In this document: positions 21,761 through 33,460 of the stretch, in pieces
How positions within the stretch are numbered: the stretch's first letter is position 1
Layout: every line of letters starts with the position of its first letter
NCBI RefSeq assembly: GCF_022682495.2
Contig: NC_071394.1
Span: 28,430,470-28,494,469, forward strand
DNA from: Desmodus rotundus
Lineage: Eukaryota > Chordata > Mammalia > Chiroptera > Phyllostomidae
Reading direction: 5' to 3'
Length of the DNA stretch: 64,000 nt
Position numbers and translations under genes: made by a program
Notes under the pieces: model-generated
What the model saw: only the letters and a program-made list of their open reading frames with translations
What the model was told of the DNA's origin: nothing
The model's database searches: none

Positions 21761-24100
21761 TTTTTAAATAAGTTTGTTCATTTCATGGGGCAGGCACATG
21801 GATTCTTTCAGGGTTTTTATCCTTTTAAAAATAAGCAGATTTGGGATCACTCTGCCCCCCTCTCTCCTTCCAGGGCCTGGATCTCCCGCACTTCTTTTCA
21901 TCAATGAGTAAGAGCCAGGAGTCCCACCAATCGTGGGAGATACTTCTTGCTATTCTTGCGGGACCTTTTTATCTTGTCTCTGAGAGAGTGCCTTTTCTTC
22001 CTGTGGCTCATGGATTTGTCAAGGAATTTAACCTGTCTAGAGTTCTGGTAGGAATGATGTTAAAAGCAAAGCATCCACTCCAGCGACATTTATAGGAAAA
22101 TTATATAATTTTATAAGTTTGGTGAGTCAGACTCGAATAAAAACTAGAGGGCTACTGCATCGGTGTGGTCACAACTGGATACAGAATGGCCTGGGAGACT
22201 GTTACAGGAGTGCGGGCAGGGTTGGGGGAGCACATGGGGTGGTGAAGCACAGAGTGGGGAGTCATTAGCCTCCTAGGCCGAGTGGAGGAGGAGCGGGAGC
22301 AGTGTCACTCTGGCCCAGTGAAAACAAACTACATGGGCCTTGCCTAAAGCCAGAGACAACACCAAAGAGGAGAGAGGGTAGAGGATAGTTAAGAACACAC
22401 TGAGATATCTTTCCTCTCGGCCTCTAACCTCTCCCTGGTGCCTCCCATTGGCTAAACCCTACAAGAAGCCAGTGACACGGGATTCTGGGAGATGCAGTCC
22501 ACAGGGGTCAGTTCTCCTGGGCTCAGAGTAAGGGAGAGCTGGGTAGGGGGTTCGAGCAAATGGTAACAACCCAGTCTAAGGGCCAAAAGAATCCCAGTCA
22601 TGGAGTTAGAAGTCATAGTCACACAAGTCTAGTTGGAAGAACAGAAAAAGAGACCTGGGCCACACTGCCTTTGGAGAGGGGTAACTGTTAAGGAAGTAGA
22701 AACGAGAGAGGAAGGAGGAATAGGGTTTAGGATTTGGGCTTTTGCTGAGCTCTGGGAAAAGAGGCTGGCAGGCCTCACTAGTCCCAGTGTGGGGGGCAGA
22801 AGAAGGGTCAGGAGCTTCAAGGTGGGACCAGAGGGAGCTGGCAGGCAGTGGCTATAAAACCCCATCTGTTTCCTTCAGGTGCGAATTCATAGGTAGCCGT
22901 AGTAGCTGAGTATACAGATGTGCAAGGAAGCAGGCAGCTGATGAAAAGTAGGTGAGTGGGAAGGAGAAGGGCCTGTGTGAGACCCAGCAGCTGCAGGTAG
23001 GAAGTGCCAAGACCACCCTCCAGCCTGAGGCTGCCTGAAGTCCTATGGGGAACAGTCCTGGTCTCCCTAATCAGCCTCCAGGAACTAGAGAAACCTCCAG
23101 GAATCCCCTGCTGGCTGCCTCCCCCAGTGATCCTTCAGTAAAGTGACACCAACCAACAATGCCTTAAAAAGGTATTTCTCAGCTTCTGCCTTCTCAGCTA
23201 GAATTTGCTTGGCTTGATGGAGACACAGAGAAGAGCCCTGAGGAACAGCTCAGGCCAGGGCCACTTTGTATTCCTCCCCTGCCCCCACCTGCACTTTTCT
23301 GGGGTCTGGTGGGGTGTGTGAATTTAGAAGCTTCCTAGTTTAGCCATGGTCAGTAGTGGAAGGAGAGGGGGAGCCCACAGGCCCTCCTGTGGCTGCGGCA
23401 TTTCTGTGGAGACATCACTTCCACTCGCCCCAACCTGAAGCTGCCCTAGGCAGGGAGACAAAGAACTTCAGCTTCCAAAATCTGGGAGGGGTGGATCTCA
23501 GCCTCCTCGGGGGCCCCAAATCCTAATCATGCAGTGACATCATTATCCGTTCAAAACACTACATGCTCCTTGAGGACCCAAGCTGAATTCTGCCTTTTAA
23601 GAAAATTTTCTTTCCCACAGCACATATCTGGCACGCAGTGATTGTGGGGTTTAACCTGGTCTATATTCCCTAGAAGAGCACAGGGCCAGTGCTAGAACCC
23701 CGCCCCTGTTCCTTGTCAACTGCCGCTTCTCCTCTGGCTGTGGGACCCATTGTTCTGCTAAGGGACTTCCTGGTGAAGGGCTCAGCATTTGGCCTCGGGT
23801 TTCGACTGCTGCTTCCCCACCAAACACAGATGGTCTCTTCCTGGCATGGAGCTGGGTGCCATGGAAAGCTCTGAAATCATTTTTTATAGGAAAATGTGTG
23901 CTGCCAAGTCAGGCTCCCCCGGGGACATTTTAAGGGTATGACTCATGGGGTATTCAGAGATCCTGCTCCATTTAAGGGAGATCTATTTACAAGCATGTGT
24001 AGGTTTTTAGAACTCTACAGTGGTTTGTGGGGAGGGTGGAGTATATATTCAGAATATATGGACATTTCCTGGACTATAAATAAAATTGTGTGTGTTTTGT
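21761..24100. other. mostly unassigned sequence
   Basis: No gene was identified. Positions 22435-22530 (CTCCCATTGGCTAAACCCTA, then GGGATTCTGGGAGATGCAGT) read like a dispersed repeat I cannot name. The remainder is GC-moderate unassigned DNA with chance frames of 60-86 codons. No CpG island was noticed. Confidence 0.4.
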
Positions 24101-24157
24101 GAGAGAGAGAGAGAGACAGAGACAGAGAGAGAGAAGGACAGAGAGAGAGAGAGACAT
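24101..24157. repeat. (GA)n-rich microsatellite
   Basis: About 57 bases of GA repeats interrupted by CA and AG steps. It directly follows a TGTGTGTTTTGT stretch. Confidence 0.9.
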
Positions 24158-25527
24158 AGAGTGATAATGATTATGTAGGAGCTTCCTAGAAAGAGATAGC
24201 TAAGTCTTCAGATCTGAGAAGGATTTTCTGTAAATTAGACCTGCAGAGTCTCCCTTTTGGTTGCCCAGGTGCCCAGCTGAGGGTGCAGACACAGGAAAGA
24301 GATGCAGTTAAGAAAGTGAAGGGAGCATCCTCTCCCATGCAGCCCTGGGCTCAACAGTGATTCTGTGATAGTAATTCAGGGGCAATCATCACACTCTCTT
24401 TCCTCTTTGCCCCAGTTTCTAAAACTGTGCTGCAGAACGAACACTCTGTGGGAAGCAGAAGGAGCAGATGCTCGTCCCCTGTAAGCATCCTTTGCCCTAG
24501 ATCTGAGAAAGGATGGATGTTTTCCCAACAACCCACCCGGGCAATCAGCTGGACATACCCAGAGATTTTGCTGGATGGATGCAGACTTGACTCCAAACAA
24601 AGGTGCCCCAAAGTGCTCTGCCTATCACCCTGGACTCTCTAAAGGACAGTGAGTCTGTAGTGACCTGTGGGGAAGGGAGCTTTGATGAGTAGGATAATGG
24701 AAGAGGGACCAGCAGGATCATCGCAGCCACCATAGTTCAGCCTGGAAGCCACCCATTTACCCCAAAATACCCTTGGAGTCTCTGTCTTTCCCCCAAACCA
24801 TCCAATCTGTCAACAAGTCCTTTCAGTGCTGGTTCCAATGAAGATCCCAAAACTGTGCTTTTCCTCCCATCTTCCCACTGAGCTACATCCATCCACTTCA
24901 ATGTTCTCCCAAAAAGTGCCTATTGACTGTTAAAAGGACTCTGAATGAATTCCCTTCAAACCATCCTCCTTTGCTCTTAGTTCTAAGTGCATCTCTTCCT
25001 GGGTCAGCCTACCTTCAAACATCCTGTGAAAAAGAACACTTTTGCACAAGCCTCCCCAGAGGGACATTTGCCACTGGAATCCAACCTAACTGGTTCCAAA
25101 ACAGGTATTGCGCAGCCTGTGCAAAGCCAGCTCCAGTTTACAGAGGACTCAGGCCAGCACCAAGGACTCTGCTGAGGTCACCCAGCCTTGGGGATGGGCT
25201 TGAGTCAAAACACTCTATTGTCTGAGCTGAGAAACAACAGAACTTGCCTGTGGCTCCTTTGTGAAAGCCTGTTCCATAGCTCACCACCGCCTGATCAGAC
25301 CAGTAAAACCACTTCATTTCTAGGTCTCTTCTGAAAACCAGCATGCCAGGCAACAAACATCTAATGTCCCAGTGAAATGTACACCATTTACACAAGATAT
25401 GTGCCTTTGCTGTTCATCGTTGCCCACGCAGCAGGGCAGCTGGGGGTGGGCATTTTGAACTCTCATGACTTTAAGGAAACCCAAACAGACATTAATGTCT
25501 GTCTACTCTTCTTATTAAGATCAAGAT
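24158..25527. other. unassigned sequence with an L2-like patch
   Basis: Positions 24775-24930 (AAACCATCCAATCTGTCAAC, AAGTCCTTTCAGTGCTGGTT) resemble the body of a sense L2 LINE, but the match is weak. No gene was recognised. Overlapping frames of 74 to 100 codons on both strands at 24351-25225 show no domain. Confidence 0.4.
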
Positions 25528-25690
25528 TATAGCTCACATTTATTGGGATGCTTACATTTGTTCTAAGCACCTGATTAGCTAATCTAATCCTCTCAATCCT
25601 GAGAGCAGTATCATTACTATCCCCATACTACAGATGACGAGATTGGGCACAGAGAGGTCCCCAAAGTCCACAAAGTTAGTAAGTGGAATG
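25528..25690 (-). mobile_element. MIR SINE, antisense
   Basis: AGCTCACATTTATTGGGATG, TGTTCTAAGCACCTGATTAG, ACTATCCCCATACTACAGAT and CACAGAGAGGTCCCCAAAGT are inverted MIR blocks. Confidence 0.8.
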
Positions 25691-25743
25691 TAGCTTAGCA
25701 CCATAGACTGTATATATTTTATTTATACATATATAAATTATAT

Positions 25744-26420
25744 ATATCTGTCCAGAAAAAGCCCGGCCATTGTTAATATAACGAGAATGGTTTGCATGAC
25801 ATCGATGTAACCTGGCAGCCAAGGAGAGTGGACTGGAATGTGCACCTGTGAACAATGATGACTTCACTGTACTAGTCAGTGGGGGTGGTACATGCTGCTG
25901 AGTGAGCATGTGTACCGTATGGAGATTGCATTCAAAATGACTGAGCAAATAGAGCAATGAATCTGCATCAAATTTTGCACTAAGCTTCAACATTCCTCCA
26001 TGGAAACTATGCTGATGACTCAGAAGGCCGCAGCTATGGGCAACTGGTGATTGGCAGCTTCCTCATGACAATGTGCCCAGTCATGCATCACACCTTGTGC
26101 AGAGTTTTTTGGTGAAACATCAAATCACCCAGGTGACTCAGTCCCTCTACAGCCCATATTTGACACCCTGCAACTTCTGGCTTTTCCCAAAACTAAAATC
26201 ACCTTTGAAAGGAAAGAGATTTGAGACCACCGATGAGATTCAGGAAAATATGACACACCAGCTGATGGCGATTGGGAGAACTGTGTGAGGTCCCAAGGTG
26301 CCTACCTTGAAGGGGACCGAGGCATCATTGCCCTATGCACAATGTTTCTTATATCTTGTATCTTCTTCAATAAATATCTATTTTTCATAGTGTATGTCTG
26401 GATACTTTCTGGACATACTT
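25744..26420 (+). mobile_element. internally deleted mariner element
   Basis: A Tc1/mariner DNA transposon reduced to about 0.68 kb. The ends CTGTCCAGAAA (25748) and TTTCTGGACAT (26406-26416) are inverted repeats matching at 10 of 11 bases. The 5' UTR and transposase start are followed by a jump near 26024-26030 into the C-terminal catalytic region, then a 3' UTR containing CTTCAATAAATATCTATTTT. A full mariner is about 1.3 kb, so roughly half has been lost, leaving both ends. The sequence resembles mariners described in ruminants (from memory, unchecked). Confidence 0.85.
25937..26288 (+). pseudogene. mariner transposase, dead and internally deleted
   Basis: The ATG at 25937 begins a mariner-type N-terminus but meets a stop at codon 8 (TGA, 25958-25960). 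After the deletion the C-terminal region is readable to the natural stop at 26286: the DN.PSHAS box (catalytic second aspartate present, 26068 onward), then a YSPYLTPCNFWLFPKLK segment where the third catalytic residue of the D,D34D triad is asparagine rather than aspartate. The first catalytic aspartate lies in the deleted part. It cannot encode an active transposase. Confidence 0.85.
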
Positions 26421-27254
26421 TGAATATAGCATACCTAGTTTTAAAAAGAAATGCTGCCCATCTCTGAACCACTGCCCCTAGCAGTGTGGGCAGGAGGCAA
26501 GGCCTAGGCCCGGGCTCTAGGATGTGTGGGCCTTGAACTCCCAGTAAGCAGCTGCTCATGAGCACTCATTAGAGCCAAACGTGTACTCTCTCTGTCCACC
26601 CCTCTGGTCGGGAATGGGATGCTTTAGCGTGATCTAATTCTCTGCTTGCATACTGCTTGCGTCCTGCAGGTTTCTGAGTCTATAGGAGTCTGACGTTAGC
26701 AGTTTATCAGGTTGGTGACGTCTAACGTTGTCCTCGTGATTAGGTGGTCTGCAGAGCTCGGGTCCTATAGGGGTGGGAGGTGTAAGAGAGTAAACTGGAC
26801 ATTTATTTTGGTGACTCTCTGACACCCCTGGAAAATGTGTTAGCAGTCCCTGCTCTCTACTTGTTTATATATCATTTTGCATGAAAGTAAAGTTGAGAAC
26901 ATGTAATTATAGCCTCAGCCCAACTGGCCTGTTAAAGCTTCCTCACTGCTGGAATGCCAAGTGAACCACTGGCCTTGACTCCTCTTCTCCAATACTCAGC
27001 TACAGATATGATGCCCTTAGAGCCTGAAAAATAACTTCATAATAAGACATTAAAATAGTGGAAGTACCTGCAAAAGAGAGCTCTCGAGTTAGAAGGTATA
27101 TTCCTTATAGCACAGAGAACCCAGACCCATCTGCAAACGGATGCCCCATTCACAGGCCAAACTATGGCAGCCTTAGTAATAGATCTTACCTGATCAGAAA
27201 AAAAAAAAAAAGGACCAAAAAGCCAATGTTGCCTTTGATAGCCTGAGGGAAGGA
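26421..27254. other. unassigned sequence
   Basis: No gene or confident repeat was identified. A poly(A)-like run (A15) lies at 27198-27212. Frames of 60-100 codons on both strands show no recognisable domain. Confidence 0.4.
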
Positions 27255-28015
27255 AATAATATTTTTTGAGCTTCTGCAGTATGGCAGGCTCTGGTCTAAG
27301 CATGGGGACACAGTAGGGGAAAAGTCCCACCTCTGTGGAGTTCACAGTCTAGAGGGATCAATGGACAGGTCAGCAGGCAGTGACGAACAGTGTGTAAAGG
27401 TGCAGTAGGGATAAGCCCAGGGTGACATGGAAGAGAGACATCAGGGGTGTTTCTCCTAGTCTTGGAAATTAGGAAAGGCTTCCCTAATGAAATCATGTCT
27501 AATTCAACCTTTGATGGATAAAACAGAAGTGGGGGGGTGAAAAGGGAGCCCCAGATATATGCAAAAATCCAGGGGTAGAGGGAGACCTATACAGGAGCAG
27601 AGCACAGGGAGACAGAAGAAGACCTATGTCCCAGTCTATGGGGGCCTCTCAGCCACGGGAGTATGGGCAACTTCTAGCCAACGGTAAGGAGAAAGGACCC
27701 GAGGTACGTTACAATGTCCCGGCACCATTGCTGTGCTACTCAAAACATGGCACATCCAGGGAGCAACAAGATTTTCTGAATGGCTAGAGCAGAAAGGGCA
27801 CGAGATGAGATCCAGAGATAACATCAGAGAGTAGAGTATGGAGGGCCTCATAACTTGTATCGGAGTTGGGGCTTTATCCTGAGGACAGTGGGAGCCACTG
27901 AGGGATTCTAGGCAGATCAAATGTAGGCAGACCCTTTGACAGCACTCTGGAGGGTAAACGGGGAACAAGAACAAGACCAGAGGGAGGAAACCCATTATGG
28001 TGGCCTGATTCAGGT
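27255..28015 (-). mobile_element. L2 LINE, antisense, long fragment
   Basis: An inverted L2 3' region: GAGCTTCTGCAGTATGGCAG, TGGGGACACAGTAGGGGAAA, TGTGGAGTTCACAGTCTAGA, GGAAAGGCTTCCCTAATGAA, GAGGGCCTCATAACTTGTAT, GGGGCTTTATCCTGAGGACA. The order matches the antisense L2 at 48640-49360. L2 is a CR1-clade LINE long extinct in placental mammals, and the 119-codon minus frame within it is not an intact ORF. Confidence 0.7.
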
Positions 28016-28764
28016 TGTCAAGTGTTCAAGACACCGCTCATCTCTAATTTTCATCACCTCCCCTTGGGGTCCTCTGCCTTTTGGAGCTCTCTGCAGTTAA
28101 GACATTTGCTTTTATTGTCACTGTTCAGCAGGAATACGGGGACGGTGCCCAGTCTACCTTTGGGAGTTCACATCTCTTCCCAAGAATATCGTGACTTTGT
28201 CCACTAGTGTAAGAAGGAAATACCATTTTCCCAGCTCTTTTTTTTTTCCAGAAGAGCCAGCCTTTGTTTACTTCTGTGAGATGCTTGTGTCTGGACAGGG
28301 TGTGGGTGCCATGACCGAGTGCGTGTGTGCTCTGCAGTCAGCTAATGCGTGGCTCTGCTCTTCTTGGTTTCTGGATGCAGGCGAACTTCAGATGGTGCGG
28401 TTTCCTCTGATGCTTATCTCCACAACCCATTTCTCAGAATGTCTTGCCCATTAGCTTTCAAACAGCACCATTTTTTGGTGCCAAGATGCTTGTTTCAAGG
28501 TTTGGAGCTCTACTGGAGCATAAAACAACAGCATTTCTGTCTCTGCCTCCCTCCCATTCCCCTAAACTCTGCCTATCTGAACCCTAGTTCCCAACAAAAC
28601 AAAGCTGTACACTTCCTCAGAAACACCCCTAAACCTAAACCAACCCTTGGTCACTAAAAAAGAATTTGGTTTAAAGCTCATCACTGTAATGCATTTTAAG
28701 AGTTGTCGAAAGTGCAAGGAACACTGTCCCTGAAAATGGGTTCCCCAAAGGTATCAGAGACATT
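28016..28764. other. unassigned sequence
   Basis: No gene or repeat assigned. Overlapping plus-strand frames at 28191-28454 and 28349-28657 show no domain or splice architecture I can defend. Confidence 0.4.
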
Positions 28765-28796
28765 GGGGGGGGGGGGTTGGAGAGAGAGAGAGAGAT
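28765..28796 (+). repeat. poly(G) run plus (GA)n
   Basis: Twelve consecutive G bases followed by TTGG and a (GA)n tract. The G run is long for a mammalian genome; it is prone to slippage and to sequencing error. Confidence 0.85.
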
Positions 28797-28799
28797 GGG

Positions 28800-28905
28800 A
28801 TGACTCAGTATAACTCCATTATCTGTGAGAATCCTTCAGTGGCTACCCATTGCTCTCAGGGTAAAGCACAAACCCACTGCTTATCTGTGTTCTTCTGGAC
28901 AGTGG
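28800..28905 (+). mobile_element. L2 LINE fragment, sense
   Basis: GAGAATCCTTCAGTGGCTAC, CCATTGCTCTCAGGGTAAAG and CACAAACCCACTGCTTATCT match an L2 segment. Short and diverged. Confidence 0.6.
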
Positions 28906-31259
28906 GGTTTGGCATCCACATGTTTTTTTATTGGGTAAAGAATGGTTGATTTGGAGACTTGTGATGTCTGTCTGAACCAGGGGAAGAGCTCCCCCTCCTG
29001 GCGGGCAGCTCTTCTGTGTCTTTGCCCATTTGCCTGTGTATCATCTCCCTCTATGCATTGGGTGTGTTCCTGGAGATTTGTGCATAACATCAAATCACAT
29101 GGTGAGTGTTCTTGGGGTGTGCCTTTCTAAAAGAAAATCCATGGAAAATCTTATTTGTGAGGTGATAAATCCTTTTGTAATGGGTAATAATCATTGCCCT
29201 TCCCCAACCTTTCATTTGTTGATGCTGTGAATTTGGGGTTTCATTGAAGGGGTTCTCTGGGTGCTGGTGTTCCTGCTGGAGACCCTGAGCATGGTTCCTG
29301 GGGAAAGGCCATAGAGCTGAAGCTGAGCCCAAAACGCTTGCCCATCTGACATTTCCATGGTTGCTGAAGCTTCTTGTAACACCAAGCTTGTCTCTGTGAA
29401 GTGGTTGAGCGCTTCCTGAAGCCTGACTGGGGGTGGGGAGGTAGGAAGGGAGGGGGCATTGTCAGCAGCCTCAAGGGGCTCTCCTCTGGCTGCTTCAGCT
29501 GGACCAATGCACACATTTGGAAATGGGTCAATTCCTCCTGTGAGCCTTGGCTACAGAATGATCAGGAGGGAGCAGGAAAGAGAGGGCAAAGAGAAACATC
29601 CCCTCCATCAGAAAGGTATCAACCCTTACCCAAAGGGCTTGTGCCTGTCACAATTAAGGCTGTTTTTCCTCCCTCCAGATGTTGCGTGTTACAAGATCCT
29701 TTGCTGGTCAGCACACACATGGCAGCCTTAGCAGCAGCCAGTGCCAGCCTGAAGGCTTCAACAACAGGGGCTGCAGCTGAGCATAAAGCATGATGTTCCA
29801 GGCACCGAGGTATGAATGCCATGTTTCTGAGAACACTATGTAGTGGTGTTCCCAAAAGTATAGACCTGGTTTTGCTTTGTGAACTCTTTGTCACCAGATA
29901 TAATGAGGCCCCCATCTGAGCCTAGAGACTTGGCCTGAAGGAATCATTAACAGAATTAAGCTTCAAGGCTACATCACTGTTGTGATTTGAATCCTTGCCA
30001 TAAGAACCCACCTTCAAGACCAGCATTGTAGTTTTACCTGGAGCCCTGGAGCCCTAGGAAGGTGGGCCCTGGGTAGTTCCCAGACTAGACTCCGTGGAAG
30101 TCGAAGTCTAGAGAGGCCTGGCTGCTTCTCTATAATTGGTTGATGTGCTGGAAATCACCAAGGAGACTGTCTGATGGGATCCCTGCTAACTCAGCCATCA
30201 AAGGGGGCCAGAAACTGCTGGGCTTGAAAATTATGTTCACAGCACCTTTAGCTTAGAGCATGAAGGGAAACCCAGGACAAAAAGCACAAAGACTCTTTCC
30301 TTCTTCAATCGAGAGGGCAGACAGGCTACATGCATTTGAAGGCAGTTATAAACACCAGACCCAGCAACTACAATTTAGGAGGTCTTATATGTAATCTGCC
30401 CAGTCCCAGATATTCTAATTCCATGTTGCAGGGAAGTAGGTGCCAGCTGGCCGCTGACCGACCACGCTCAGGGTTCAGCTCTAAACAGCCCTGTTTGGGA
30501 AAAGCTCAATCTAAAACAGACAGCTCTGCATGTGTTTAGGTTTTGCTTTCTTTCCACTTTTAAATATTAAAAATTGACTCCAGCTGTGGGGTAAAAGTAA
30601 CGCCTAACCTATAAAAACATTGACAAATAAATCACAATGCAATTTGCTGCGCATTTTTGTGAGGTCTAAACACCAGTTCTTGAAAGGAATTTTCCATTAT
30701 TGCATCTTGGGAAGATAACTTCTTCATAAAAAATTCATTTGACTTTTATATTTCATAAAATCATCACATAGCATTCCCACATTTGGCATCTGCATGTGTG
30801 CTGGAGCGCCTGTGGCTTTCAGCGTGGCTCTCCGGACTCCTGAACCTCTCTTCCATGACTTTTGCAGGGAGGAAGACAGCATCAGAAGCCTGACCTGGTA
30901 GCATGAGATTATGCTGCATCCCCTGCTTGGGGTCCTGTCTTTCTGAAGACCAGGCTGAGTTGAGTCTCCACAAAGGGGCAGCTCCTTTTGAGTCTGAAGT
31001 GAGTGCCGAAATCTCCTAATCAAACTCTGTCCATGTACGCATACCCTGGGCATCACCCCCTTCCAGGCAAGAAGCCCTCAACTGTATTATTTCTCGGTAG
31101 TATCACTTAGCACTAGGAAGTAGGACTTTTCTTTCTGAGGTAAGGAGAAAGGATGGGTAGTAGGAGGCCCAGAACAGAGGAGAGGAGAAAGGTCCGTGTG
31201 ATAGTCTCAGTGTTGTGAGTTAGCTTCTTCAAATGCCTTTGTCCAGAAACGATGCTGAT
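28906..31259. other. unassigned sequence
   Basis: No gene was recognised. The region 29200-29920 has overlapping open frames of 80-130 codons on both strands (longest 29401-29793, plus). None has a recognisable domain, and reciprocal frames on both strands suggest compositional chance. No repeat was confidently assigned. Confidence 0.4.
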
Positions 31260-31640
31260 CCCAGCCCAGTTCACAAGGTAACAGCCACAACAGTTTAGGC
31301 ATGCTACACTAACAAACAGCCCCAAATCTCAATGACATATTTCTGCTTATATTGCATGCCCACCACACTTCCATTGCATTGTAATATTTATGCCAGGATG
31401 CAACTAGTGGAACAACCACCATATGAAACATTGTTAATGCTTGTAGCAGAGGGAAAGGACAATCTTGGGAGGCCTTGCACAAGTAACTAAATACTCACAC
31501 CTTATTGGCCAGAACTTGTCACATGGTACCATCCAACCTCAGGGAGGGCCATGAAATGAAATCCTATCTGCCCAGAAGACAGAGAGCTGGAATGACATGG
31601 TGAGTGGCTTTCATGGGTATTACATCCAACATGTCTACCT
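31260..31640. mobile_element. ancient interspersed repeat, family unassigned
   Basis: AACAAACAGCCCCAAATCTC, AATGACATATTTCTGCTTAT, GCAGAGGGAAAGGACAATCT, CTTATTGGCCAGAACTTGTC and GAAGACAGAGAGCTGGAATG occur in the order of a dispersed LTR-like mammalian repeat I recognise but cannot name. Confidence 0.5.
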
Positions 31641-31889
31641 AACTGTGGAGGTCCTTCTGCAGTGTCAGTACTAGACAGCAACCCTCCGGGGCCCTGGCCC
31701 CAATCAGATCCCAGCCCTGAGAGTATAGCCTTGGGAAGCCAAAATGTATCAGCTGCAGTTGAGCTTGTAGTGGATACCTTCTTGCAGTGTCTAGCCAGGC
31801 CCTACACCTCTCTGAGTGCTACACCCCACCTACCTACTCATAGGGGTGTAGGGGTGGCTCCAGGAGTTGCTCTCATGTTGGTATTATAT

Positions 31890-32280
31890 TGCATAACTCT
31901 CCCTACATCCACCTGATCAGATCAGAGGAATGCACCTAACCAAAGCTGAGCCAATAGGATTCTCTATCCTAGAAACTCAGAATGGCAGTTCAGAAGTAAC
32001 TAGTCTTGGTATGGTGTGTGTGATTTTGGAAGTTCTTGCAAAGGCATGTTCTACCATATGCATATGGAAACTTACAAAGTTGAACTGCAGGACAAGAAGA
32101 ACATGTCAGACATACAGAGAGAAGTAAATACAAGAAACCACAGGGACAGTGAGAAGGAGAGAGAGAGAATGAATCTCAGCCTACGTGCTACACTTGATTC
32201 TAGCATAAAATCAGTGCTTGGTTGGCAAGAGAGAATGAATGTTATATGTGTCCACCACAGAAGGTAATCACTTAGGCCAA
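31890..32280. mobile_element. possible ancient repeat, family unassigned
   Basis: CTGATCAGATCAGAGGAATG, AAAGCTGAGCCAATAGGATT, CAGAAGTAACTAGTCTTGGT and the GA-rich stretch at 32150-32175 resemble an old dispersed repeat. Low certainty. Confidence 0.4.
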
Positions 32281-32620
32281 GGGCACTGAGTGTATGAAAG
32301 TTTCCTGTTCAGATACCAAGTCTCATGGAAAAGATAACACCTGACATCATTATGCTATGCGTTTAGCAAGTTAGGTAGCCATTTGGTGACGCCTTTAGGA
32401 TTACAGAGCTTTATTAACCTCTTAAACCTGTATCTCCTGTCATCCATGCTGAGTCCTGGTTCTCAAGGACACAGAGAATGAAAGAATATCTCACAATTAT
32501 TTGTTTTATCTCAAATTGCATATACAACAGTCTTGGAACAACAACACCAATCCTACCATCATTATGAGAACCAATAACATTTTTTAAAATTTTGTATATG
32601 ATCTCGCCATTCCCCCTTTC

Positions 32621-32638
32621 ATTAAAAAATAGTTATAC
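32621..32638. repeat. VES target-site duplication, left copy
   Basis: ATTAAAAAATAGTTATAC precedes the VES head. It matches 32847-32864 at 17 of 18 bases, the signature of L1-mediated target-primed insertion. Confidence 0.9.
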
Positions 32639-32846
32639 AGCCCTGGCTGGTGTGGCTCAGTGGATTGAGTGCCAGCCTGCTAACCAAAGGGTTGCCGGTT
32701 CAATTCCTGGTCTAGGGCACATGCCTGGGTTGCAGGCCAGGTGCCCAGTGGGGGGCACGTGGGAGGCAGACACACATTGATGTTTCTCTCCCTCTTTCTC
32801 CCTCCTTTCCCTTCTCTAAAAATAAATAAATAAAATCTTTTAAAAT
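32639..32846 (+). mobile_element. VES SINE with intact target-site duplication
   Basis: A full sense VES. Head CCCTGGCTGGTGTGGCTCAG, GATTGAGTGCCAGCCTGCTA, box B GGTTCAATTCC (32698-32708), GCACATGCCTGGGTTGCAGG, CACACATTGATGTTTCTCTC, and tail CTAAAAATAAATAAATAAAA. The 18-bp flanking duplication with one mismatch suggests a comparatively recent insertion. RNA polymerase III would transcribe it; L1 ORF2p would have mobilised it. Confidence 0.95.
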
Positions 32847-32864
32847 ATTAAAAAGTAGTTATAC
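32847..32864. repeat. VES target-site duplication, right copy
   Basis: ATTAAAAAGTAGTTATAC, one mismatch from the left copy at 32621. Confidence 0.9.
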
Positions 32865-32929
32865 TATATCTACATACTTAGAGCATAGAGCTATTAGGTT
32901 CTTCGCTCTACCTATTAGCCTTCATTTAG

Positions 32930-33460
32930 CCTTAGTGTGACAAGTAAGTATGTATTTAATGCTTCCTATAGTGTCTAGCCATTTTGATTGCTCGAAGTTT
33001 ATTCTCTAGTAAACTTCTTAGGGAGGGCTTATGGGACCAGTTTCCCTAAATTGTTGCGTGTTGATAACAGTATGCCTGTACCCTTTACATTTGCAGGTCA
33101 GTTTTCCTGAACACAAATCTTTGTTTTGCATTTTCTTTCCCTAAGTATCTTAAACTTGTTACTCTACTTTCTTCTGGCATAAAATGTCACTGTCAAAGTC
33201 TGATGGTAGTTTTTTTTCTCTTTTATGTCACATGTTCTTTTTTTCTAGATGCCCAAAATATAACTTTTCTTTTTCTTCAAAATCTTGCAATTTTGTTAAA
33301 ATATATTGTGGAGGCAGTCATTCAGGTCTATATTCCCAAGTACATGGTAAACTTCTTCCTCGTGTTGAATTGATCACTTTATTGTTATAATAAAATAGCT
33401 CTTTCATTCCTGGTACTATTATTTGTTTTGAAATCTACTTTGGGTGACATTAATATATCA
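32930..33460 (-). mobile_element. old LINE-1, antisense, first part (split by nested L1)
   Basis: The plus strand carries inverted L1M 5'-region text: GATCACTTTATTGTTATAAT, TTGAAATCTACTTTGGGTGA, CATTAATATATCAATTCTAG, then CTTTC at the junction. The element resumes at about 34483 after a nested insertion. Noncoding. Confidence 0.65.

Noticed and set aside
26073..26288. Open frame with mariner DN.PSHAS and YSP motifs, considered as a working transposase
   Set aside because: The N-terminal half and the first catalytic residue are deleted and the third is asparagine.
29401..29793. 130-codon plus frame and alanine-rich 98-codon minus frame in the same place
   Set aside because: I looked for a mitochondrial or metabolic enzyme retrocopy and found no recognisable motif; open frames on both strands suggest chance.
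32639..32720. tRNA-like head with B box, considered as a tRNA gene
   Set aside because: The cloverleaf is not formed and the downstream body and tail are those of a VES SINE.
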